Below, in pieces: positions 48,701 to 60,086 of a stretch of DNA of 64,000 bases. The DNA is from Oreocharis arfaki (taxonomy: Eukaryota; Chordata; Aves; Passeriformes; Paramythiidae). The notes below the pieces were generated by a model, which saw only the letters and a program-made list of their open reading frames with translations, searched no databases and had not been told where the DNA came from. Within the stretch, counting starts at the first letter, position 1. Every line of letters starts with the position of its first letter. The position numbers were made by a program, and so were the translations under genes. The stretch lies in the NCBI GenBank assembly GCA_013398015.1, contig VZRR01010905.1, forward strand, positions 124,001 through 188,000, read 5' to 3'.

Positions 48701-51700
48701 ATGAACCCTTCTGAAGCTCTGCATTTACATAAGCCTCCTGCATTCTCCCAAAGGCTGTAACATATACTTGTAAGAAGTTTCATGGCTTTCTAAATTTAGC
48801 TCTGGACTATTGCCAGAAATCATCCTGCTAGATGAACAGATCAGTACGACATAGCTTTGAGGTCAAATATTTTCTTAAATGCTGGCTTTAGAAGTGAGTA
48901 TTTTCTATAATATTCTAAGTCATAAAACAGTTTTCTCATTTCCATAGAAATGAAAACCTCATAAGACATTAGTAAATATTCCCTGGCTGCTGGATACCAA
49001 AACTTCAAAGAAAAATTAACCTGTGATTTCAGCTTTTTTTTTTCTTCAGTTTTCCTACCTGAACTATAACATTTTAATGACATATCGAGTTTGTTTTATC
49101 ATACAGGACCAACACAAGACTTCTGAATCACACCAACCTCTCAACTCCTGGCATCAGAGTCAAAAAAAAAAAAAAACCTTCTGGAAACTTTCAAAATGCA
49201 TGCAGAGCTAACTTTCAATACTCACACTGACATACTGGCTATAAAACCACATGAACACCTTGCAGAGATTTTACTAATATAACCTACTGGTCCTGCATCA
49301 ATAATCAGAGTAAGAAAAATTTATCCCTGCCTTTCAGAAAAAAAGTTTTTATAAAGAGATGCTTCACATTTTTTCCAGGTGTAAAGAGGTAGCAGGGTGA
49401 AATGAAGAAGCAATGTTTGTATCTGAAGTATTCACATAGAAAGTAAAGACATATCTAGTATTTACCAGAGTTGGTCAACATGATGAAAGTAAAAGTAGGA
49501 AAAAATAAAAACATAGCACAAAATATTTTCTTTCATGCAAGATGAGAGCTATCCACTCATTCAAATTAGAGTATTGTGCACATAGATTTCAAAAGTGATA
49601 GGAAAAAACACAAACCAATGATGGAAATTTTTTGTGGGATTGTTCATGTGCAATAATATTTTTATATGAAACACTACCACCATCTATTAAAAACAGTAAT
49701 TTGATATATCTACACACAAATCTATTTTTATGCAGTTCATGTGGGGTTCACCCTGCCCTGTTCTTGAAGCTTCACTTACTTTCTGTTTCATTTCGTTTGA
49801 TCATGCCTTGGCACTCAGCTAAAATAGTCTCTTTAAAAGATGTCACCAGGGCATTGACGCAGCACTCCATGAGCTGAAATATATTAAACACAAGATTAGC
49901 TCAAGCAGCCATCTGAACACCAAAGTCTGATGTGTCTCAAGTTTGCCATGACACAAAATCTAACCTGTTCTCAACAATTAGCTCTATAAAATAATAAACT
50001 CGTTCACTGATTCATAAAAGTATGTGCAGTTTGAATGGAATCTATGCAGGAACCATGTTTCTTCAAAATGTTTAGGTTAGTCAATGTGGTAAAGTCTCCT
50101 CCAAACCATTAATGAGCTTAGTATTTCTGTCGACTCTTTTCTCTCAAGGGAGTCACCACTTTTGGAACAGTAACTACCCTACCTCATTTCCAAGTATACA
50201 TCCAAGAGCTAAGAATAGTTCTCATTCCAGCATACCCTATTTGGACCAGGCTGGATGGCTTGAACGAGACATTAGATCTAGAACAGAAACTGCCTGTACA
50301 TGTCAGGACCACCTCTCTTTTGTCAGCCTCTTTATACAGGCTACAATTTATACCTGTGCAAAATGAATGATTCACAGCTTTACAAAAAGTGTAAAGCACA
50401 TTTTGATCCACTGCAAAATAAAAATCAGATTTAAAAGGTATTTATTTAAAATAACCTGTTTCCTGAACTAATTTCAACACAGACAATTATGAATTATTCA
50501 TTGCAGTTAAATCTTCCTCTAGAATCAGAGCTGTGTAAAAAATTGCTGAAGAGGCAAGAAGGGGAAGGAAAAACCCCCCATCTTTTATACTAAATGGCCA
50601 TATTTCAGCCTAAGAGGAAATATATTACAGCTTTAATGAAATTTCTATTGCTCCTTTTGATTGCAATGAACAATAACTCTTTCAGGTACTCTGAATGAGT
50701 ACTGAGAAACCCTTTGCCAAACAGACTTGCCAGTTTATTTTCAAACATGATTCTCATCCACTGTTAAGCATAGGAAAAAAACCCACCATATCTAACTCAA
50801 AATGAAAGAACAAAACCCAGCCTGAATAAAAACCTGCCCTTCAGTTTTAACTTTTGATCTACGTGTACTATTAAAACACATGGAGAAATTGTGGATGACT
50901 AGACTGGAAAGTAATACATGTTTTTGCAACAAATAATTTATGATCAAAAAACATAAATTAAACAGTTTCAATTTACTGGTATACAATAATACTGTAAAAC
51001 AAAGCTAAAAGCTGCAGTATAATACTATATAAATACGAAATACATCATTTTCCTACACATTATACTCACTGCTTCTACAGAGTTACATTCGCGTCTTGTT
51101 TCTAAATATCGCAGTGCTCTTTTCTCTTCTTCTTTTAGTTTAGCATCTGCCTGTGCAAAAGTAGAACAGCAATCATTTTAAGTACCAACACTTTCAGCAT
51201 AAAGGTACAACAGAATTTTTACTTACATATTTCATATAATTCTGTACACCGTTTTGTTGTAAATAAGAAGGAGCCTGTGTTCTATAAAATCTCTCTGTTG
51301 AATCCAAATATGCCTTTTCAAAGTTATCCCGATATATCTGAAGTTTATCTTCAGGATTAGAACAAAGGTTAACTGCAAAGAGAAAGTCCAAACTTACTCT
51401 CAAGTCTTGGAAATTTATGTGGCTAATAATAAGCAAATTTCAATGAGGGAGTGAGATTTGTATTAAAAGGTTGCATTGAACAATTTGAAATATCCGATAA
51501 ATGGACTCTGATCACAAAGGTAACCAAACCTGGCCAATCTTTGCTCCACAAAACATTCAGATCAATTATGGGATAATGGAAAAAAACTTCATACTTAGCT
51601 CCAGCACTTCAGACATTCAAGCATGGTAACCATAAATACACATACAACTGCAAAATTTTAAGGAAGAAATAATAAAGCTCAGAATAATGCCTAATAAAAT

Positions 51701-54700
51701 GAAAAGTTCTCCACCTGATTGAGCAAAAAGCTTCTCTTAGACACTGTTCCTGGAACTACAGTGTCTCCATTTTAGACTTTTTCCTGTTTTACAAGAATGG
51801 AGACAGTGAGCTTATTAGAGTGCTTTGCACTATTTGAAAAAGAATCTCCTCTTTTCTCTCAACTGTTACAGAGAAATGAATAGTCTTTACATGGAATATG
51901 CTTTAAAAAAAGTTAGAACTTGACTTCTATAAAAAGCCATCTCAGAGAGTATAAGCCACTCTAAGTTTAGTTCAACAGGCTGGAAAGCTTTCAAAAGTAG
52001 CAGGCAATGGTGAAACATCACAGAAGTTTCAGATATACAGATCTGTTCTGCAACAAAGAAAAAGACTGGAAGTCTTAAGTGTAGCCTGTTTAGCATTTCT
52101 TCTTCAAACTGTCTACAGAATCAGAAACAGTATGTAAAGGAGTACAGACTAAGTTATATCTGCAACCTCAAAAGGTCAAAAAGTAGTCTTCTCTTTGAAA
52201 ACATTGATTTTGCAGTAACTGATACACAGGTAAATCACTTAGAAGCTAAAGATTATAAACAAAATTTAATTGGTATCATGTATCAACAAGCACAACAAAA
52301 AAAATCTATACAAAATGCTGAGATAATTCCAACCCTACCACCACAAATGCCAACTTTGTATGAAGAAAATTCATTTACTAAAGTGAGGAGGCAACAGATT
52401 GGTGTGTGCAAGACGTACCATATGATTCTCGAACTCCAATAACGAGCTGGGAGTCGAAAGCTTCTCCTAGTCTTTCAGCATGAACTAGCTTCATTGCACT
52501 GTCCTGAAGTCTATTTTTTATATTTGAAAATATGGATTCATTCCACGTATCTAGCATGAGCTGCATATCAGGAAGAAAAAAAAATCCTGTCAGAAAGGTA
52601 CACGCAGACCTAAGTTTGTGCAAAAAAATACAAGAGATCAGAAACAGAAATCAAGCAATTTATAATGTAATTTTCAGGTCATACACAGCAGTTCAGCTAC
52701 ATTAGAACTTGATCTCACTCTGAACTTGTTATAGAAGTCACATTCAGTTCACATGCTAAATTTACTTTATGCAATTGGACAGCTAGGGGAATGAGTCTTG
52801 AATGCATGTATTCGTTTCATTATTCTGTATTATTTCTACAGTTCTCGATAATCGGTCAAGTAACTTTTCCAGCAACATAATGTGTCAGGAGTTGCAATAT
52901 CAGGGGGTACTTTTGAGGCAAACACTCAAATACAGTTCACCATTTGGCAGGTGCAGTCTTAGACAAAATGAAAAACTCAACTAACACCACAGTTATGTAA
53001 AGAAAAAGACTGACGGCTTTAAATTGCATTTATCCAACAAGAACGTTCAGTGTGCAAGTAACGCATTTGTAGTTTATAAAAAATTCCAAATCGCATCTAA
53101 GCACTGCAAAGTTTTAAAATTATTTATGGAGGCTCTTATCAAAATCTTCATCACTCACTGAGTCCCTTTATATTCCATTACGTGATCCATTATTTTTGGT
53201 GATTGCTACTGATGCTGCTGTAAATGCACTGCATTACACCTGACCACCACGCACGTGCCCACCTAAGCCCCTTTTGCTGTTCAGTAGTAAATACTTGCAG
53301 CATGCTACAAGCCTGCTAAAAATCCTTGTTTGCTTTTAAACTTAAAGTTACTGGAGTTATTTTTTTTTCCCCTTAGATGCTGGATCTGGCTCCTTCTGTA
53401 TGTTACTGAATACCCAATGAAATTATGCCAAAGCTTAAAAGACGATGTTATTTTTTTCTATCCAAGTAAGGCCATTTCACTGCTTCAGAAGAAAGCTCAA
53501 ACTTAAAGTATCTACAAACTTGACAGTAACTGCTGTGAATGTAATTTAAGCATGACACTTGTCAGTCTACACTGGCAGTGGAAAGCAGGTTGGAATCATA
53601 AAATTTACCAATTCAAACTTTACCTCATGACTGTGAATAAGCTTACTAAAAAACACACCACTGCACAGCAAAGTTAATAGTAAAGATTAGATTATCTTAC
53701 TCCATGATTGCTTTGTAAATTTTAGATTTTAACACAGCTAGCACCTAATAAAAGTCAGATTTCAAGAGAGTGACGTTTACCATACTTTATTGCTAATTTT
53801 TTCCATAACCATCTCTCAGCTAAATTTCCACTTCTGACACTGAAGTCTTATGTGTTGGAAGAGAATGTTTAAAACATTGCAACATTCATAGAAGCAAAGC
53901 TTTCTTTGATTACACTTCCCAATTACTTTTCCCATTATTTTAACTTTATTGATGTAAACATTATGTTGCATTGTTTAAAAGAGCTGAAGTGAGTGAAAAT
54001 TGGAAAAGAAACAGTGAGAATTTCAAGCAACCTGGCAGGCACATTAACAGCTTTGTCATGGTCAAAATGCTTCTAGACATGGATAGGGAAGTTTTACAGA
54101 GACATTTGAAGGAAAACACACACATCCTTTTGGGTGACTATACGAAGAACTTCTCAAGCAAGGGAAGGGTTTCCACAAGGGACTTTTCAGGAAACTACAG
54201 AGAATGACGCCATAAACAAGAAGACCTTCAGCAGTGAATACGAAATAATGAGATAGGTTGGAGACTCTGGGCTTTCATGTCCCAACCATGGACTGGTCCT
54301 AACTGGCTTGCATATGAGAGACAAGACACCTCCATCAGCTTCAGTCCTGACTAAAAGCTGAATTGTTAGAAACCAGTTCTTTGTCTCAGATTCTCTTTGT
54401 CCATTCCACTTTGTTTTTTCTTTAATTTCTTAGTTCTCCCATCTTCTGCATAAAGCAGAATCAAGAGCTCATGTCTGCCAAATCTTGGAGAGTCTAAGAT
54501 CACATGCTTTCTTCAACAAAAAATGAAAACTAAAAAGGTAATTTGAGGTGGTAATTCCTCTCAGCTGCTGTTTTCCTTTTCTTCAAGAGGTACAGAGGAC
54601 AAGATGTCAAAATAGGAGGGTGAAGGAGAATGGAGAAATGATTAATAACTCAAAGCAACTAAAGTTGTTTTGGGCAGGGCAAGTTCTGTGAGGCTGGGGT

Positions 54701-57700
54701 GGTGCACTGCTCCACATCCCACCCACTGGAGCCTGGAGCCTCTGGTCCAGCCCCAAAGTGGCTACCAAGCCACTGGCACAGTGGAAGCCCCATCTGTGTG
54801 GAGGGACCAGAGCAGATAAAGGGCTGGGACAACGGTGTCCCACTGCCTCGGATCTTACAGCAGCTAAGATCATGCTGGATCCAAGGTGTTAACTATTGAT
54901 CTTTATCTGTCTTTCTCTCTCTCACAAAAGTTTGCTATTCAATGTCCTGAGAAGTTTGTTGTCTTCTCACGTGCTCTGCCCAGGAGTATCAAGGTACCTA
55001 AAACCCTTTAAAACACTTGCTGAGCAAGCTTGGGACATATTGAAGGGCAAAGAAAAAAACCCAAAGTAAGGAATTCAAACTATTTTTTCCTTCCCATCCT
55101 GGAGACAGAGGAATAATTAAAATGATCTTCAGTATCAAATGAAAGACTGCTAGAGAAATTTCATTTCTCTACAGATACTTTCTACAATGAAAAGGCAAAA
55201 TGAATCATGTTAAAAGGACGTAACACTTTACAACTGGTATGCTTCATTTTTCTCGTAATAAAAGACTAAAGCAATTTACAGGACCATTATTCATGGCACT
55301 CAATACTGAGCACTCAATACTCAAAGCCCAAAACTTTCTTTATGTGTTTGATATAAAACAGTAAAATGACCGTATCTACAAGATTCGACATGTCCCATCT
55401 TGTCACTGACATGACTGACACTGCTATGACTGCTTGGAGAAAAAAAGGGGAAATTGGGAGATCAGTAGTATATTTAACTCAAGATGAATTTAACTGGTCA
55501 TTTATAAAATGCAGACATATGCCCCAGTTAAAATTTTGGCCACAAGATACAAACCAGGAGCAGAAAAACTATTCATTTATATATACAGGTACACTTGAAA
55601 CTCACAAATACAGAAAAAATACATGAACTTGTGACTATTTGCGGTTCCAGGGTTCAAGTCATAACTAAAAAAAAACCCCTCAAAACCCAAGCAAACCTAA
55701 AGCCCCCCACCCTGCCCCCCCCAGCTTTAACCACATGAACAAAACTGTAAATAACCAAAGCAAACTGGGGAAACAAACTACTGTGGAGAGGGAAAAACAA
55801 AAACATTGCGGGNAGCAAAGCGATACATCAGGTTACAGGATCGGTGCAATTTCATCTCCAGCTACAGAAGTAACAGCACTTGGCTCAGTGCTGTTACTGA
55901 GGCCAGCTGTGCAACAAAGCTCTCTGGCAGTACTGCTCACTCACCTTTCGAACAATGCTGTCTTCCACATTGGACTTCTTGTTGCTGCCCTGCTTGCCCA
56001 TCAAAGTGATCTCTAACTGACAGAAGGGCTTGGGCAGAATGTCGCACTGGGTGAAGAACTTGCGCCACTCCACGATGTAGGCTTTGAGTAGAGCTGTATC
56101 ATCCTGGTGACTCAGCACTCTCTGCAGGTGGGGGGAGTGGAGGAAGTAATTCATAACTCAATTTTTGCACAAAATATGGGCTTTGTTTATGCTGAAAATA
56201 ACTGCCCATATAAAACTCAAATATACAGATATATCAGGCTAAGAAAGTCTACATATGGAAGTGCCACTTAGCTTCTTGAAGTAGTTATTAACCCATGTCA
56301 TATGGGCCATTTCTAAAGGGCAAAGAAAGATGGCAGCAAAAAAGTACTCAGTAAGTTCAAATTTTCTAAATTAACCCTTTTTTTCTCCTTTTAAGTCATC
56401 TGCAGGTAAAAAATTAAAATCTTTGGTCTAAAGGCATGTGCTGGTAAAACCACAAAAAAAAATTTAAATTAACATAAACCTGTAATGACTATGTTATATT
56501 CTATACAGTGACAAGTTTTGATTCAATGGCATCTACTAACCTTTCATTAGACCCAGACAGTTAACATGTATGTTTTATTAAAGCCTGAAAACTTAGCTAC
56601 ATTGTACACTGGCTATCATAATGCCGAAAAACCCGTCTATCAAATGACAGCCAACACATACCACATCAAAAGGCCTCAGCTCAGCATAGCATTTATGCAT
56701 GTAAGCAGGTAAGCTGTGGAACTTAAAAATCAACATTTATATGCCTGGTTATACAAAGGCCTCTATAAAAAACTGTTTTCCTTGAAGCAAAGCCTTAGTG
56801 GTGTAAATCATTTCACTAACGAAAGGAAAAAATAAAAGTATACAGAATCTTTCTAAACCTTTGTCATGGGATGCTTAAGAATTTTTTTTTTTTAAATTTC
56901 ACAACAACTCCCTGTTAAATCCCCCATAGCAAAAGATGTTTTCTGTAGTATGTGTTACAAACACAAGAATGTCCTTTGAGTCTGTTGACAGTTTCACTCG
57001 TTTGGAGGGAAGCCCATAAAACTGGACAGCTAAGCTTGCTGAGTCGATAGCACAGATATTTGTAGTACGCTGTACATATGGCTTATTTTAAAGCCATCCA
57101 TGAATATGTCAAAATAGCACTAAAGTTTTATAAACATTTTTTTTCAGACAGTAATTTCTTATGGAAAATTCTGCCTTTAGAAGTTTTCTAGTAGAAGAAA
57201 ATTCCATAAGTACTGTTGGATAAACAAAAATAATGCTGTGTTTTGTATTTTTTTTAATATAACACAAAAATTACTGCTCATCCTAGCTTCAAGCACTGTG
57301 AAAAAACAATGAGCCAGGCAAATGCTCAAGACACTTCTTTTTGTCAATAGAAGTTTGACAAAACTTAGGGTAATTATGATCTCCAGAACATCACAAAATT
57401 TCAAACAAAAAAGCAATGCATTTAGATCCAATGCAGTCAGAATTAAAAGTCAGAATTACCTGGCTATTCTTCTAGCAATGTGAATAGAAGTTATGAAACG
57501 TTAAGAACTTACTGCTTGTGCCTGTTTAATAAAATCAAGGATGTCTTCCTTCAGAGCTTGATGGATTTTTGCTGGACCTTTATCATCCCACAAGCAAACT
57601 GCATGTACATCTCTAGAAAATAATTTATCCACCTTTTAGTAACAGCTACTCAAATTTTAATGCTGTAATGTATGAGGCTGTAACAAATTCATAAGGTCAT

Positions 57701-60086
57701 AATTTCAATACGTCTAAGAAATTAACACACTTTTTATCTGCTGTTGTTAAACAACACACAACTAGATCCCAGTGACACATGGGAGAAAGCATGTTTGGAG
57801 AAGAGACTGAAGCTTTAAGAAAAGTCCTGGATGCAAGTAACTGCAACCTATCTAGGAGAAGGCTTCGGTCAAGAAGTTGCATAAGACAATTCTGTCTTCA
57901 GTACCTATTCAATAATCCTTATTGAATTAAGAACAATTTTTAAAACTTTTCCTTGACAAAGACAGAAATCACTTGCCAGTAGCAGCACTACTACTCAGCC
58001 CATGCTACACTAAAATGCTATCATTAACATGCAGCCTTCCCTGACAGTTTCACAATCCAAGCACAACAACATCCTACACAGGAAATAGACCTTCCTCAAG
58101 AGAAATCTGATCCCTGAGGGATCAGGTAATTTAAAAGACGATTAAATTAGTTTAATAAGATCACTCAAGGATTTCATGGCAGTGATAGCATTTTCAAGTG
58201 AAACATTACCGGAGAAAAGTTACTAAACACCACTGCAAAGCAAAGTTCTATTACTGAGTTTTAATTAACATTCAAATGAAATTTTCCTACCTGACAGCCC
58301 AGCAAGTGTAACTTAACTCCTACTCTATCCATACTGAAGACTAAATAAAGTAAGTTACACTCCTAACCATACATCATATATAACATGGCTTAGCATGCCT
58401 TTTTTTTCACTCATTATCATCCTCTGGTTCTTCTTCCACCTTTCAGTAACAAGGCCACATCTTTTCAGAAAAGCACCCATATAGTCTAAAGCTATTACTT
58501 TGCTCCTATTAAACCAATACACTTATTTCAATACAAAAGCAGCATTTTTAGTTTAACTGAAAATACAAAACTTGCAAGTTGCTTTGACACAGATTAAAGG
58601 GGCTGGCCCAAGGTTTACAGAGGTCTAACCCAACTGGTGAGACTTAACACAACATTCACAGGCAGAAAAGGTGTTACCGTATTTAGAATGTCATTGTTTC
58701 CTGACAGCAGTAAAAAAAAGCAGAACTGGATAATTATACTCAAAGGGCACATAGAAGACACCTACAGATTTTGCATTTTTATTAAGAAGCTTAACAAAGA
58801 ACACTGTCCAAAAATATAAACCTAGGGAAGTGGGATCCTTTCCCTCAATAGCCTTAATTTAGCCATGAAGTTACTTAGGTTCTATTCAAAAACTCAACTA
58901 CAAGAAAAGCAATAAATAAAAAGTTTCAATTCCAATGCAGAATTATTGAACTAGTTATTAAAAGTTAAAGCAGTGACTCAGAACTCAATTTGTACCTTAA
59001 CTATACCATGTTTCTGGCAACTACTACAGCAGAGACATCAGAAGGTATTAAAACTCATTACACATTACATTACCTTTCCTCTTGGCTGGCAGAAAAGTGT
59101 GACAGGTGCATTAAACTGGGTGTAAAAAGAGTCACTACACTGTCCTCATCAAAAAGATGCAATAAAGACAGAGTGCAACAAGACTGCATTTGAATAAAAA
59201 CTACTGTTGTGACAGATTATAAGAAGCGAAAGGAGTGTCTGCAGATTTAAATTACGAGATAAATTAAATTTATATTTGACGGAAAATAACTCAATTGAGA
59301 CACAGATTATTTTAGATATACTTCTGATATATCTTTTGTAACTCACTTCCATAGCATTTTTTCAAAAATCACACAATGTATGCCACAAAAAAAATCATCA
59401 CCTAAACTTCTGGAAAAGCAACTTCTAGCTTTTTGGAAGGAAGAAAATGGCAAGGTTTATAGAAAGCATGTTAATGCAAACATTGTCTGAAAACTATTAC
59501 TATTATCTCATTCTTAGGGTTCAAAACTATTCAGATTATACCAGTTACACTGCAATACCCTGTTACTTCAGTTATTTTAGCCGTCATTCAAATCAGAATA
59601 ATGTAACATCCAGCAAACTGCCTTTAAATGAATTTACTGACACAGCAGCAAACATTTTCTCTCTAATTCTAACACAAGGTTTGTGGGCAGGTGCAAAACT
59701 TGTTTACTACAGTCAGTTGAAGTCAAAAGCTCTACTGTTCTTTCTCCATCCTATTAGCAAAGACCTGAATGTCAGCAAAGCTCTACTTTTGCACATTTAC
59801 AGTGATGTTAGCACACTTACCACTTAATAAAACTTTAACTAGTATTTTTGTTCTGTGTTTCCACACAATCTGTGTCACAGGTAACTGCTGTATCAGGAGT
59901 AGTTCAGTAAGTGTATTCCCATCATGCAGAAGGATATAAGATACAAAAATCTTATATTAAAAAAAAAATTACTTACGAAAACAGATCAAACCATTGCTGT
60001 TTTGTGACAGACTCCTGACGAAGAAGTTTCAGAACAATTGGGCGCATGAAATCCCATTTGTCTTCAAACTGAAGTGAACCTTTATT
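36513..60086 (-). CDS. CUL5: CUL5, cullin-5 ubiquitin-ligase scaffold, exons 2-19
   Basis: Coding exons (complement): 59977-60086, 57513-57612, 55945-56121, 52419-52560, 51227-51372, 51070-51150, 49780-49873, 46367-46497, 45490-45597, 44828-44892, 42674-42806, 42005-42136, 41229-41352, 40317-40492, 40039-40200, 39247-39365, 37849-37972 and 36513-36707. They join in frame into 772 residues plus TAA; the expected 8-residue exon 1 would give 780, equal to human. Identity to human looks near complete. The N-terminal cullin repeats, which bind Elongin B/C-SOCS-box receptors, occupy roughly the first half; the cullin-homology domain, which holds RBX2/RNF7, follows. The C-terminal winged-helix region has IMKMRKK, the Lys of NEDD8 attachment (Lys724 in human), and ends DINTFIYMA. 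CUL5 assembles CRL5 E3 ligases. Intron 18 has a GC donor; intron 6 is only 76 bp. Confidence 0.98.
37849..37972 (-). CDS. CUL5: CUL5 exon 18 (GC donor)
   Basis: It encodes KNAKVQKRGKINLIGRLQLT followed by TERMREEENEGIVQLRILRTQ. The acceptor is ttttttcag. It ends CAG at 37849 before GCAAGT, so the intron is GC-AG; phase 0 and the RTQ/EAII join fix this boundary. Confidence 0.97.
39027..39178 (-). repeat. Old CR1 LINE 3' fragment in CUL5 intron 17
   Basis: The plus strand reads gtaggtcatctagtccaatc, acctacttgaagcatgact and then cttaattttgaaaactttca, which matches the antisense of an avian CR1 3' end. The element is on the same strand as CUL5. Diverged; edges approximate. Confidence 0.65.
39247..39365 (-). 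CDS. CUL5: CUL5 exon 17
   Basis: It encodes SLVAFPKLKRQVLLYEPQVN followed by SPKDFTEGTLFSVNQEFSL. The acceptor is ctctgtag and the donor ttaat/gtaaga. Confidence 0.97.
40039..40200 (-). CDS. CUL5: CUL5 exon 16
   Basis: It encodes ITFKNEVGQYDLEVTTFQLA, VLFAWNQRPREKISFENLK and LATELPDAELRRTLW, part of the cullin-homology domain. The acceptor is cttcacag and the donor tatgg/gtatat. Confidence 0.98.
40317..40492 (-). CDS. CUL5: CUL5 exon 15
   Basis: It encodes DSVNIKILNAGAWSRSSEKV, FVSLPTELEDLIPEVEEFY and KKNHSGRKLHWHHLMSNGI. HSGRKLHW is the beta-strand motif typical of cullin C-terminal domains, where the RING partner docks. The acceptor is atcttacag and the donor aatt/gtaagt; the intron to exon 16 is 116 bp. 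Confidence 0.98.
41229..41352 (-). CDS. CUL5: CUL5 exon 14
   Basis: It encodes EVGMPADYVNKLARMFQDIK followed by VSEDLNQAFKEMHKNNKLALP. The acceptor is tttatgtag; the donor ccag/gtattg is weak. Confidence 0.97.
42005..42136 (-). CDS. CUL5: CUL5 exon 13
   Basis: It encodes LLVLKYVQNKDVFMRYHKAH followed by LTRRLILDISADSE and then IEENMVEWLR. KDVFMRYHKAHLTRRL is a cullin signature. The acceptor is tttgacag and the donor cagagt-type agA/gtaagt. Confidence 0.97.
42674..42806 (-). CDS. CUL5: CUL5 exon 12
   Basis: It encodes VGLKTQPESKCPELLANYCD followed by MLLRKTPLSKKLTSEE and then IEAKLKEV. The acceptor is ttatctag and the donor agtg/gtatgt. Confidence 0.97.
42807..44827 (-). other. CUL5: CUL5 intron 11
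   Basis: 2.0 kb. I looked for exons, CR1 and RNA genes on both strands and recognised nothing. Confidence 0.5.
44828..44892 (-). CDS. CUL5: CUL5 exon 11
   Basis: A 65-bp exon encoding AYKAVVNDATIFKLELPLKQ followed by K. The acceptor is tttttcag and the donor aaggg/gtaagc. Confidence 0.96.
45490..45597 (-). CDS. CUL5: CUL5 exon 10
   Basis: It encodes DSEKYVEQLLTLFNRFSKLV followed by KEAFQDDPRFLTARDK. The acceptor is ctctttag and the donor taag/gtatgt; both ends are phase 0. Confidence 0.97.
46367..46497 (-). CDS. CUL5: CUL5 exon 9
   Basis: It encodes LHLMFSLMDKVPNGIEPMLK followed by DLEEHIVSAGLADMVAAAE and TITT. The acceptor is tctttcag and the donor tact/gtaagt. Confidence 0.97.
46498..49779 (-). 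other. CUL5: CUL5 intron 8
   Basis: 3.3 kb of AT-rich sequence with A-runs. No nameable repeat, exon or RNA gene seen. Confidence 0.5.
49780..49873 (-). CDS. CUL5: CUL5 exon 8
   Basis: It encodes LMECCVNALVTSFKETILAE followed by CQGMIKRNETE. The acceptor is atttcag and the donor gaaa/gtaagt; the split codon gives Lys. Confidence 0.97.
51070..51150 (-). CDS. CUL5: CUL5 exon 7
   Basis: It encodes ADAKLKEEEKRALRYLETRR followed by ECNSVEA. The acceptor is ttgcacag and the donor agca/gtgagt. It is separated from exon 6 by a 76-bp intron. Confidence 0.97.
51227..51372 (-). CDS. CUL5: CUL5 exon 6
   Basis: It encodes NLCSNPEDKLQIYRDNFEKA, YLDSTERFYRTQAPSYLQQ and NGVQNYMKY. The acceptor is ctttgcag and the donor atat/gtaagt. 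Confidence 0.97.
52419..52560 (-). CDS. CUL5: CUL5 exon 5
   Basis: It encodes LMLDTWNESIFSNIKNRLQD, SAMKLVHAERLGEAFDSQL and VIGVRESY. The acceptor is gatatgcag and the donor tatg/gtacgt. Confidence 0.97.
52561..55944 (-). other. CUL5: CUL5 intron 4 with a GC-rich patch
   Basis: 3.4 kb. Mostly AT-rich with no recognised repeat, except for a GC-rich block at about 54660-54880 that stands out from its surroundings, C-rich homopolymer runs at about 55701-55723 and a single N at 55813. Confidence 0.6.
55945..56121 (-). CDS. CUL5: CUL5 exon 4
   Basis: It encodes RVLSHQDDTALLKAYIVEWR, KFFTQCDILPKPFCQLEITL and MGKQGSNKKSNVEDSIVRK. Its codons are notably GC-rich compared with the other CUL5 exons. 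The acceptor is cacctgcag and the donor aaag/gtgagt. Confidence 0.98.
57513..57612 (-). CDS. CUL5: CUL5 exon 3
   Basis: It encodes DVHAVCLWDDKGPAKIHQAL followed by KEDILDFIKQAQA (human has ILEF). The acceptor is ttttctag and the donor agca/gtaagt. Confidence 0.97.
59977..60086 (-). CDS. CUL5: CUL5 exon 2
   Basis: It encodes NKGSLQFEDKWDFMRPIVLK followed by LLRQESVTKQQWFDLF. It is the first exon visible; human residues 1-8 precede NKGSL, so exon 1 holds only the start and seven further codons. The acceptor is ccttttag and the donor tttc/gtaagt. Confidence 0.97.

Noticed and set aside
54660..54900. LTR or endogenous retrovirus end
   Set aside because: GC-rich block followed by a pyrimidine tract, but no paired LTR, TG/CA ends, primer-binding site or coding remnants were seen.
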